This document shows, one piece after another, positions 16,308 through 23,634 of a stretch of 64,000 nucleotides of DNA. Each line of letters opens with the position of its first letter. The first letter of the stretch is position 1. Below the pieces are notes generated by a model that was not told the origin of the DNA, did no database searches, and saw only the letters and a list, made by a program, of their open reading frames with translations. This DNA is from Streptococcus sanguinis. Lineage in GTDB: Bacteria; Bacillota; Bacilli; Lactobacillales; Streptococcaceae. Made by a program: the position numbers and the translations under genes. The stretch covers positions 62,001 through 126,000 of the forward strand of contig CP040556.1 of NCBI GenBank assembly GCA_013378335.1, written 5' to 3'.

Positions 16308-16782
16308 TGCCACTTATAACGTTGAGGTGGATTACTATACTCCTCTTACGATTGAGGTTTCAGGAATTCCTTCGTATGCAGAAAAGAATTATTTTCGTTT
16401 AGTAAAGGAAAATAGTTTACTCGAAATAGGCATTGATATAGAGTCTCACCAATTAATGAATATTATTTTAGTCCAAATTTCATGTGCAAGTTTAGTTAAT
16501 CAAATAGTAGTAAAGGAAATAGCTGATAAACAAGGTTGTCCTGTTTTCCAAAGTGATATTTCATTCACAAATGGCCTGCATGATATAAATCAGTCTTTTG
16601 ATGTATTTTTATCAAGAGAAATTTTGAAGATTCAGTTAATTGATGTGGAAGAAACATCTTATCTAACGAATGGTCGAGTAAAATTAAGTTTTTCTCAAGA
16701 TGGAAGACTGGTGAGTATTTTATTGTTGGATTTAACAGATAAAGAATACTCAGATCTAAAAGATAGTTTTAAACTATACTAA
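16282..16782 (+). CDS. Candidate orphan immunity protein (166 residues)
   Basis: A complete, AT-rich gene of unknown family. The product appears cytoplasmic, alternates short strands and helices, and ends with GRVKLSFSQDGRLVSILLLD. The ATG overlaps the 3' end of the toxin remnant, with AGAAAGAA as a weak ribosome binding site, so it was probably coupled to that toxin. Since the toxin body is gone, it would now be an orphan immunity gene that protects against sibling strains. That function is inferred from position alone. Confidence 0.5.
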   Translation: MLKLSQSINATYNVEVDYYTPLTIEVSGIPSYAEKNYFRLVKENSLLEIGIDIESHQLMNIILVQISCASLVNQIVVKEIADKQGCPVFQSDISFTNGLHDINQSFDVFLSREILKIQLIDVEETSYLTNGRVKLSFSQDGRLVSILLLDLTDKEYSDLKDSFKLY

Positions 16783-16813
16783 ATATTTCTATTTGTAAAA
16801 AAATTAATTGTTT

Positions 16814-16855
16814 ATCCACGGCGAACGTGTTTATGACGATGAGGAAGATGAGTGA
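16814..16855 (+). pseudogene. Tail of a deleted paralogue of the next gene
   Basis: These bases encode IHGERVYDDEEDE and a stop. The next gene ends with IHGERVYDDD, followed by the same TGAGATTAT sequence after the stop. The preceding frame reaches a stop codon a few codons upstream. It is most simply the 3' end of a tandem duplicate whose body has been deleted. Confidence 0.55.
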
Positions 16856-17463
16856 GATTATATATTAAAGGCGATTATACAAAAAAGATACCTTATGGTT
16901 ATCTAGAGCTTGCTGGTAAAATGTGGTTTCCAGAAGAAAAGCCAGTATCGTACTCAAATGCTGGGAATAATGATGCATTACAAGAAGATTTTTTCTCAAA
17001 TTTATCATTGAGGAAAAGCGCTGCGGATAAGAGATGGTCTAGTGTCCCCCTAAAGGAAGGGGTACGAAGTCTCTTTTCACATATTGAGGAATGTATTGAA
17101 ATCAATTTTGAAGATGCATTTGCTACGGATTATAACGAAAAGGGAGACTATCTCCGTATTTTAACCACCCATCTAGAAGTTTTGACAGTTGATAAACGAG
17201 CCATGTACATTATGGCGCTTGAGATTGCAAAGGTTATTGACGGGCAAATTAGCGAGGATGATAAGGCTAGCTGGTTGACAATAGAGGAGTTTAAAAGAAA
17301 ACATGAGGCTATTCTATCTCTAACGTTTGAAGAAGCAAATGAGCTGAGCTTGGAGGAAATTCAAACGATTAATGCTATTGACGATCCTATCTGGGAAGAA
17401 TTGGATAGAAAACGCGAAGAATACATCAAAATACACGGTGAACGTGTTTATGACGACGATTGA
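16852..17463 (+). CDS. Unrecognised 203-residue protein, candidate immunity protein
   Basis: A complete frame starting with GTG at 16852, with GAGGAAGATGA upstream as possible ribosome binding site. The product is cytoplasmic, acidic and helical in the second half (for example TFEEANELSLEEIQTINAID), and ends in a short Asp tail. I do not recognise a family. It lies last in the toxin island and has a paralogous tail just upstream, which is typical of expanded immunity gene arrays. An ATG start has been lost or never existed, so the deletion that removed its paralogue may also have reshaped its 5' end. Confidence 0.5.
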   Translation: MRLYIKGDYTKKIPYGYLELAGKMWFPEEKPVSYSNAGNNDALQEDFFSNLSLRKSAADKRWSSVPLKEGVRSLFSHIEECIEINFEDAFATDYNEKGDYLRILTTHLEVLTVDKRAMYIMALEIAKVIDGQISEDDKASWLTIEEFKRKHEAILSLTFEEANELSLEEIQTINAIDDPIWEELDRKREEYIKIHGERVYDDD

Positions 17464-17522
17464 GATTATCATTAAAAATAGAAATGAAGGCTCATCTTTT
17501 AGATGTTTATAAAGTAAAGATC

Positions 17523-17546
17523 AGCTCGGTCCATCCGAGCTTTTTC
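17523..17546 (+). terminator. Terminator at the end of the toxin island
   Basis: AGCTCGG (17523-17529) pairs with CCGAGCT (17535-17541) around a five-base loop and is followed by TTTT. It separates the island from the adhE control region. Confidence 0.8.
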
Positions 17547-17557
17547 GCTCAATCAAA

Positions 17558-17573
17558 GGAAAGCGCTTTCGTA
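17558..17573 (+). promoter_or_regulatory. cre-like CcpA site upstream of adhE
   Basis: GGAAAGCGCTTTCGTA contains the palindrome GAAAGCGCTTTC, the core of CcpA operators. It lies about 150 bases upstream of the adhE -35 box, a distance compatible with regulation of fermentation genes by carbon catabolite control. Confidence 0.65.
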
Positions 17574-17720
17574 TATTATGTGAAAACAAAAGTATGTGAA
17601 ATCTCTAAAAAATAAAAAAAGTTTTTCACAAAATAGACAAAAATAATCTGGCAAATCAGCGCTTATTGTATAACATTCACAAAATAACAGGAAAAAGTTT
17701 GTGAATGTCAAGTGAAAGTG

Positions 17721-17772
17721 TTTACAAAAATCATTAAATAGGTTATAATTAAATTGTGAAATATTTAACAAA
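17721..17772 (+). promoter_or_regulatory. adhE promoter with Rex-like operator
   Basis: TTTACA (17721), a 17-base spacer and TATAAT (17744) form a good promoter. TTGTGAAATATTTAACAAA (17754-17772) spans the expected transcription start and fits the Rex consensus TTGTGAAN6TTCACAA with two changes. Further TGTGAA/TTCACA half-sites lie upstream at 17579-17710. Rex represses adhE genes when NADH is low. Confidence 0.72.
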
Positions 17773-17820
17773 GGTTAGAGTTCTTCGTCTAACCTAAGGC
17801 AAAACCATTGGAGGAATAGA

Positions 17821-20475
17821 ATGGCTGAAAAGAAGAAAACGGTAGAACAAGAAGACAAGGCTTTGGCAGCGCAAAAGCATGTCGATGAATTGGTGCAAAA
17901 AGGTCTGGCTGCACTAGAGGAAATGAGAAAGCTGAATCAGGAACAGGTGGACTACATCGTAGCCAAGGCCTCTGTAGCAGCTTTGGATGCTCACGGTGAG
18001 TTGGCCCTGCACGCTTATGAAGAAACAGGCCGCGGAGTTTTTGAAGATAAGGCAACGAAAAACCTTTTCGCCTGTGAGCACGTTGTGAATAACATGCGTC
18101 ATACGAAGACAGTTGGCGTTATTGATGAAGATGATGTGACTGGATTGACCTTGATTGCAGAGCCAGTGGGTGTTGTCTGCGGTATCACACCGACTACCAA
18201 CCCGACTTCAACAGCGATTTTCAAATCTTTGATTTCCTTGAAGACTCGTAATCCGATCATCTTTGCTTTCCACCCATCTGCTCAAGAATCCTCTGCTCAT
18301 GCGGCACAAATCGTGCGTGATGCAGCGATTGCAGCAGGTGCGCCTGAAAACTGTGTGCAATGGATTACACAACCATCTATGGAAGCAACTTCTGCACTCA
18401 TGAACCACGAAGGGATTGCGACTATCCTTGCGACAGGTGGTAATGCAATGGTGAAGGCAGCTTACTCATGTGGTAAGCCAGCTCTGGGAGTTGGTGCCGG
18501 AAACGTACCAGCTTATGTGGAAAAATCCGCTAATATCCGTCAAGCAGCGCATGATATCGTTATGTCCAAGTCCTTTGACAATGGTATGGTCTGTGCCTCT
18601 GAGCAAGCCGTTATCATTGACAAGGAAGTTTATGATGAATTTGTAGAAGAATTCAAATCTTATCATACTTACTTTGTAAATAAGAAAGAAAAAGCTCTCT
18701 TGGAAGAATTCTGCTTCGGTGCTAAGGCAAACAGCAAGAACTGTGCTGGTGCTAAGCTCAATCCGGATATCGTTGGTAAGCCAGCTACTTGGATTGCAGA
18801 GCAAGCAGGCTTCAGCGTGCCAGAAGATACGAATATCTTGGCTGCAGAGTGTAAAGAAGTTGGTGAAAAAGAGCCATTGACACGTGAAAAACTGTCACCT
18901 GTCATTGCTGTGCTCAAATCTGAATCTCGTGAAGACGGTGTTGAAAAAGCCCGTCAAATGGTAGAATTCCATGGTCTTGGTCACTCAGCCGCTATCCATA
19001 CAGCGGATGAAGAATTGACCAAGGAATTTGGTAAGGCTGTTCGTGCCATCCGTGTTATTTGCAACTCACCTTCTACTTTCGGCGGTATCGGGGATGTTTA
19101 TAATGCCTTCCTGCCATCACTGACTCTGGGCTGTGGATCTTATGGTCGCAACTCAGTTGGTGATAACGTTAGTGCTGTGAATCTCTTGAACATCAAAAAA
19201 GTAGGAAGACGTAGAAATAATATGCAATGGATGAAACTCCCTTCAAAAACTTACTTCGAGCGTGACTCTATCCAATACCTGCAAAAATGTCGCGATGTGG
19301 AACGTGTCATGATCGTAACAGACCATGCTATGGTAGAGCTTGGTTTCCTAGATCGTATCATCGAACAACTCGATCTTCGTCGTAATAAGGTTGTTTACCA
19401 AATCTTTGCAGACGTAGAGCCAGATCCAGATATCACAACCGTTGAACGCGGTACAGAGATTATGCGTACCTTCAAACCTGATACAATTATTGCACTTGGT
19501 GGTGGTTCGCCAATGGACGCAGCTAAAGTAATGTGGCTCTTCTATGAGCAACCAGAAGTGGATTTCCGTGACCTTGTTCAAAAATTCATGGATATCCGTA
19601 AACGAGCCTTCAAATTCCCATTGCTTGGTAAGAAGACTAAGTTTATCGCAATCCCTACAACGTCTGGTACAGGTTCAGAAGTAACACCGTTTGCCGTTAT
19701 CTCTGATAAGGCGAACAACCGTAAATACCCAATCGCTGACTACTCATTGACTCCTACTGTAGCCATCGTAGACCCAGCTTTGGTATTAACAGTTCCAGGA
19801 TTTGTCGCTGCTGATACTGGTATGGACGTATTGACTCACGCAACTGAAGCGTACGTATCTCAAATGGCCAGCGACTACACTGATGGTCTTGCTCTTCAAG
19901 CAATCAAACTTGTCTTTGAAAACCTGGAAAGCTCTGTTAAGAATGCTGATTTCCACTCTCGCGAAAAGATGCATAACGCTTCGACTATTGCTGGTATGGC
20001 CTTCGCCAATGCCTTCCTGGGAATTTCCCACTCTATGGCCCATAAGATTGGTGCTCAGTTCCATACGATCCACGGTCGTACCAATGCGATCTTGCTACCA
20101 TACGTAATCCGCTACAACGGTACACGTCCAGCTAAGACAGCGACATGGCCTAAGTACAACTACTACCGTGCGGATGAGAAATACCAAGATATCGCACGCA
20201 TGCTTGGACTCCCAGCGTCTACTCCGGAAGAAGGGGTTGAATCTTACGCAAAAGCTGTTTACGAACTTGGTGAGCGCGTAGGTATCCAAATGAACTTCAA
20301 AGCACAAGGAATCGATGAAAAAGAATGGAAAGAACATTCACGCGAATTGGCCTTCCTTGCCTATGAAGACCAATGTTCTCCAGCCAATCCACGCCTTCCA
20401 ATGGTTGACCACATGCAGGAAATTATCGAAGACGCTTACTATGGCTACAAGGAACGCCCAGGACGCCGCAAATAA
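17821..20475 (+). CDS. adhE: Bifunctional acetaldehyde-CoA/alcohol dehydrogenase
   Basis: An 884-residue fusion enzyme that reduces acetyl-CoA to acetaldehyde and then to ethanol, regenerating two NAD+. The N-terminal aldehyde dehydrogenase domain shows GITPTTNPTSTAIFK and the catalytic Cys in NGMVCASEQA. The C-terminal iron-dependent alcohol dehydrogenase begins around residue 470 and has IALGGGSPMDAAK, TTSGTGSEVTPFAV and the metal-binding His in HSMAHKIGAQFH. Length is normal. The start has TTGGAGGAATAG. The protein forms spirosomes in other bacteria. In S. pyogenes it directly follows the acyltransferase gene as I recall; here the toxin island lies between. Confidence 0.97.
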   Translation: MAEKKKTVEQEDKALAAQKHVDELVQKGLAALEEMRKLNQEQVDYIVAKASVAALDAHGELALHAYEETGRGVFEDKATKNLFACEHVVNNMRHTKTVGVIDEDDVTGLTLIAEPVGVVCGITPTTNPTSTAIFKSLISLKTRNPIIFAFHPSAQESSAHAAQIVRDAAIAAGAPENCVQWITQPSMEATSALMNHEGIATILATGGNAMVKAAYSCGKPALGVGAGNVPAYVEKSANIRQAAHDIVMSKSFDNGMVCASEQAVIIDKEVYDEFVEEFKSYHTYFVNKKEKALLEEFCFGAKANSKNCAGAKLNPDIVGKPATWIAEQAGFSVPEDTNILAAECKEVGEKEPLTREKLSPVIAVLKSESREDGVEKARQMVEFHGLGHSAAIHTADEELTKEFGKAVRAIRVICNSPSTFGGIGDVYNAFLPSLTLGCGSYGRNSVGDNVSAVNLLNIKKVGRRRNNMQWMKLPSKTYFERDSIQYLQKCRDVERVMIVTDHAMVELGFLDRIIEQLDLRRNKVVYQIFADVEPDPDITTVERGTEIMRTFKPDTIIALGGGSPMDAAKVMWLFYEQPEVDFRDLVQKFMDIRKRAFKFPLLGKKTKFIAIPTTSGTGSEVTPFAVISDKANNRKYPIADYSLTPTVAIVDPALVLTVPGFVAADTGMDVLTHATEAYVSQMASDYTDGLALQAIKLVFENLESSVKNADFHSREKMHNASTIAGMAFANAFLGISHSMAHKIGAQFHTIHGRTNAILLPYVIRYNGTRPAKTATWPKYNYYRADEKYQDIARMLGLPASTPEEGVESYAKAVYELGERVGIQMNFKAQGIDEKEWKEHSRELAFLAYEDQCSPANPRLPMVDHMQEIIEDAYYGYKERPGRRK

Positions 20476-20515
20476 ACGAGCAGCTTCCTCAATAAAAAAT
20501 AAGACAGTTTGTTGG

Positions 20516-20546
20516 TCATCCCCTGCCCTTTGGTGGGGGATTTTTC
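20516..20546 (+). terminator. Terminator after adhE
   Basis: ATCCCC (20518-20523) pairs with GGGGAT (20536-20541), extended by GCC/GGT pairing across the loop, and is followed by five T. Confidence 0.8.
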
Positions 20547-20743
20547 TAGGTCTCTTAGCCAGGCAAGACCTCTGGTCGAAGCCGAGTTTAGAGACATTGA
20601 TGCTGAGGAGTGGAGCGACGGGGGTGCTAGGCCTCTTGACGAAAGGACCTTGCTGGGGTACAAAGACGTAAACCTTCTGACTACTTGTGATTGAGTGAGC
20701 TTTTGTGCTAAGATAAGGGGACAATGGAAAAAAGGAGACCAAT

Positions 20744-21423
20744 GTGATTTTTTTATCTTTATGGGCTGGGCTGTTGAGTGGTCTTTGCTGGTTATTGGGG
20801 ATATTCTGTTGGTTGGCTTTGAGGTAGACAAGGAAAGCTATGCCTCTTTTACGGAGCAGAGTCGGATTGGCAATAAGAATCTGGCTATGCTGATGCTTTC
20901 TGGCTCTGTCGGTCGGCTGCGTCTGGGCGCTCTGGTGGCTAACTTCTCAATCCCTCTTATGTTAGTCTCGCTTTATGCTCTCTTTGGTTTGACAAATAAG
21001 GGCTTGTGGGCCTATCTGTCAATAGCCTTGTTAGGAATTGGATTTGCCCTGTCGCCGGTGGCACACGTGGCCTTTTACTACGTTGGAATCATCAGCAAAA
21101 AGGCTTATAAACGAAGCAAAGGACAGGTCTGCTCAGACGAAGATAGCGGGCTTATCAATGAAGCAGTACTTTTTCTGGATCTGACCTGGAGGACAGCTAT
21201 CGCTCTGACCGGTCTAGGCTGGCTCGTTTACTCACTGCTAATAGTTACCGGTCAGACAATATTACCTGCTTATCTGGGGCTGCTGACGCCTTTACCTCTC
21301 AGTCTGTTGACTATCTTACTAGTAGAAAAGCTGAGAATCGGGCGCCCCTACCTTAACGGAGCTGGCCTAAACATAGGATTTAGTTTGTTCTATTTACTGC
21401 TTCTGCTTCATATAGGTTCTTAG
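20744..21423 (+). CDS. Membrane protein (DUF6796-like), apparently frameshifted near its N-terminus
   Basis: The long frame ending at 21423 encodes a protein with about six membrane helices and the motif GDILLVGFEVDKESY. Its only ATG (20761) has no ribosome binding site. In contrast, GTG at 20744 has AAAGGAG six bases upstream and gives a natural hydrophobic N-terminus (IFLSLWAGLLSGLCWLLG), but in another frame that stops near 20826. The two frames join sensibly at the GGGG run 20797-20800 if one G is added. So the gene is either broken, switched by slippage, or affected by a sequence error. The function is unknown. The DUF6796 label is from memory. Confidence 0.6.
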
Positions 21424-21474
21424 GCAGTGAATCGGTAAAATTTCAGAAAAACAGAAAATCTATATATTAACCTA

Positions 21475-21503
21475 TTGAAAATTTCTTCTTTCTATGGTAT
21501 GAT
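21475..21503 (+). promoter_or_regulatory. Promoter of the esterase gene
   Basis: TTGAAA (21475-21480), a 17-base spacer and TATGAT (21498-21503). The ATG follows 35 bases later with TTGGGAGGAT as ribosome binding site. Confidence 0.6.
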
Positions 21504-21538
21504 GAAAGAGGTTTCAAGAATCGTTGGGAGGATAAGAC

Positions 21539-22540
21539 ATGAAAAACCCTACTTTACTTAAAGAAATGTTACATTATCGCGGAAGAGATGAAATGCCTGA
21601 CGATTTTGATACCTTTTGGAATAGACAAGTGGCGGAGGTGGAAGTGCCTCAGGACTACCAGTTGCTGGAAAAAGATTTTCGAATTGCATATGCAGCTTGT
21701 TACGAGCTAACTTTCAAGACTGGAAATGGTGGACTAATCTATGCTAAGCTAGTTGTGCCTAAGTTATCAGAAAAAGTTCCGGTATTGTTTCATTTTCATG
21801 GTTATATGGGGCAGGGCTGGGATTGGGCTGATATGCTGGCCTATACGGCAGCAGGCTGGGGTGTGGTGTCGATGGATGTCCGTGGTCAGTCAGGCTATTC
21901 ACTGGATGGCAATAGAGAAGTTCGCGGGAATACTGTTAAAGGACATATTATACGCGGGGCTCTAGATGGACCGGATCAACTTTTTTTCAAGGATGTCTAT
22001 CTGGATGTTTACACCTTGATCGAGCTAGTGGCTGGTTTGGACTTTGTGGATGAAAACCGTTTGTCTAGTTTTGGAGGTTCACAGGGTGGGGCCTTGGCCT
22101 TGGTAGCAGCTGCTTTAAATTCTCGGATTAAGCAGACTGTAGCCATCTATCCCTTCCTTGCTGACTTTAGACGGGTTTTGGAGATTGGCAATACCAGTGA
22201 AGCCTATGATGAGCTCTTTCGTTATTTCAAATTCCATGATCCTTTTCATGAGACAGAAGAACAGTTGTTGCAGACACTTGCTTATATTGACGTGAAAAAT
22301 CTGGCCCATCGTATTAGCTGTCCTGTTCAAATGATTATTGGTCTGGAGGATGATGTTTGCTATCCTATCACGCAGTTTGCCATTTATAACTGCTTGGCTG
22401 GACAAAAGGAGTATCATCTCCTGCCTGAGTATGGGCATGAGACTATGAATGTCCGTGTCAGTGATACTGTCTTTAACTGGCTCTGCGGAACCAAAATAAA
22501 AAGACCTTGTCTCATTTCGGACTTTAAATCCGAGAGATAA
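21539..22540 (+). CDS. Acetyl xylan esterase / cephalosporin-C deacetylase family esterase
   Basis: A 333-residue alpha/beta hydrolase without a signal peptide, so cytoplasmic. The nucleophile is in FGGSQGGALAL, the acid in IGLEDDVCYP, and the histidine in YGHETMN. The oxyanion region HFHGYMGQGWDWADM is typical of the AXE1/Cah family, which removes acetyl groups from sugars. It is transcribed from its own promoter and followed by a terminator, just before the sialic acid operon. Many host sialic acids are O-acetylated, so deacetylation of imported sialic acid or N-acetylated sugars is a plausible inferred role. A similar gene lies near the S. pneumoniae nan locus, as I recall. Confidence 0.85.
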   Translation: MKNPTLLKEMLHYRGRDEMPDDFDTFWNRQVAEVEVPQDYQLLEKDFRIAYAACYELTFKTGNGGLIYAKLVVPKLSEKVPVLFHFHGYMGQGWDWADMLAYTAAGWGVVSMDVRGQSGYSLDGNREVRGNTVKGHIIRGALDGPDQLFFKDVYLDVYTLIELVAGLDFVDENRLSSFGGSQGGALALVAAALNSRIKQTVAIYPFLADFRRVLEIGNTSEAYDELFRYFKFHDPFHETEEQLLQTLAYIDVKNLAHRISCPVQMIIGLEDDVCYPITQFAIYNCLAGQKEYHLLPEYGHETMNVRVSDTVFNWLCGTKIKRPCLISDFKSER

Positions 22541-22556
22541 TATTCGTCCCCCCTTT

Positions 22557-22584
22557 GGGGCTAGGTAATGGCCTAGCCCTTTTT
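22557..22584 (+). terminator. Terminator after the esterase gene
   Basis: GGGCTAGG (22558-22565) pairs with CCTAGCCC (22572-22579) and is followed by five T. Confidence 0.85.
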
Positions 22585-22669
22585 ACTTGCCTGAGGGAGT
22601 ATAGATAGAAATGAGAATCTTTTTTAGAAGTTCGCTTGCTCCTTAATTGGCTTTTCTACAAAATGAAAT

Positions 22670-22687
22670 CCTGAAAGTACTTTCAGG
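22670..22687 (+). promoter_or_regulatory. Perfect 18-base palindrome, candidate NanR operator
   Basis: CCTGAAAGTACTTTCAGG is fully self-complementary and lies 54 bases before the -35 box of the nan operon. RpiR-type NanR proteins bind GAAA/TTTC-containing palindromes. nanR is at the other end of the locus. The assignment is by position and symmetry only. Confidence 0.45.
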
Positions 22688-22740
22688 AATTTCTGTTTTT
22701 CTGGAAAATTCGGAAACTAAAATCTAAATCTCAAACAATA

Positions 22741-22769
22741 TTGAAAGCGCTTTAAAAATTATTTATAAT
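22741..22769 (+). promoter_or_regulatory. nan operon promoter overlapped by a cre site
   Basis: TTGAAA (22741-22746), a 17-base spacer and TATAAT (22764-22769). The -35 box is part of TTGAAAGCGCTTTAA, which fits the CcpA operator consensus except at one position. CcpA binding here would block RNA polymerase, so the operon should be shut off by preferred sugars. Confidence 0.75.
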
Positions 22770-22775
22770 AACATT

Positions 22776-22922
22776 ATGAAATACTCGAGTTAAAAAAAGG
22801 AGTCTAGGATAAGGAAGTAAAAATATTTGTTTACGGCCTTCTTCTCTGCTCCGCCTGAGATCCTAGATAGTTGTTAGACTATCTGATCAGACAGATGTCT
22901 TACGAAAGGAAATTGTATATTC
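22776..22922 (+). other. Structured leader of the nan operon
   Basis: About 147 bases separate the predicted transcription start from nanE. They contain TCTAGGAT (near 22803) able to pair with ATCCTAGA (near 22860), AGATAGT/ACTATCT around a six-base loop, and the palindromic TCTGATCAGA. I see no T-rich terminator in it and do not recognise a riboswitch class. Confidence 0.4.
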
Positions 22923-23621
22923 ATGTCACAGATTCTAAAAGATGATTTGATAGCCAAGATTAAAGACGGCATCATTGTTTCTTGTCAAGCCTTGCCCCAG
23001 GAGCCGCTTTATACTGAAGCTGGAGGAGTCATCCCTCTCTTGGTCAAGGCTGCTGAGCAGGGTGGTGCTGTCGGTATTCGAGCTAATAGCGTTCGCGATA
23101 TTCGGGAGATCAAGGAAGTAACTTCTCTGCCCATCATCGGAATTATCAAACGCGACTATCCGCCACAAGAGCCTTTTATCACGGCTACCATGCGGGAAGT
23201 GGATGAGTTGGCTGCTCTGGATATTGAAGTGATAGCTTTGGACTGTACTAAGCGGGAACGCCATGATGGCTTGACAGTTGCAGATTTCATCAAGCAGGTC
23301 AAGGCCAAATATCCTCATCAGCTATTGATGGCAGATATCAGTACCTATGAGGAAGCTGCTGCTGCAGTAGAAGCTGGTGTAGACTTTGTCGGCACGACCT
23401 TATCGGGCTACACTTCCTATAGCCCCAAGGTTGACGGACCGGACATTGAGCTAATCCGCCGCTTGTGTCAAGCAGGCTTTGATGTCATCGCTGAAGGAAA
23501 GATTCACTATCCGAGTCAAGCCAAGCAGATACATGATTTGGGTGTAAGAGGCATCGTTGTCGGCGGAGCCATTACTCGGCCTAAAGAAATTACAGAGCGC
23601 TTTGTTGCAGGATTAAAATAA
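22923..23621 (+). CDS. nanE: N-acetylmannosamine-6-phosphate 2-epimerase
   Basis: A 232-residue TIM-barrel enzyme that converts ManNAc-6-phosphate to GlcNAc-6-phosphate in sialic acid catabolism. NanE features are clear: [12 protein letters not shown] near the start, the catalytic-lysine segment [22 protein letters not shown], and the phosphate-binding end [13 protein letters not shown]. Length is normal. The start follows AAAGGAAATT. It is the first gene of the nan operon and is 13 bases from the ABC ATPase gene. Confidence 0.96.
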   Translation: MSQILKDDLIAKIKDGIIVSCQALPQEPLYTEAGGVIPLLVKAAEQGGAVGIRANSVRDIREIKEVTSLPIIGIIKRDYPPQEPFITATMREVDELAALDIEVIALDCTKRERHDGLTVADFIKQVKAKYPHQLLMADISTYEEAAAAVEAGVDFVGTTLSGYTSYSPKVDGPDIELIRRLCQAGFDVIAEGKIHYPSQAKQIHDLGVRGIVVGGAITRPKEITERFVAGLK

Positions 23622-23634
23622 GTGAGGTAGATGA

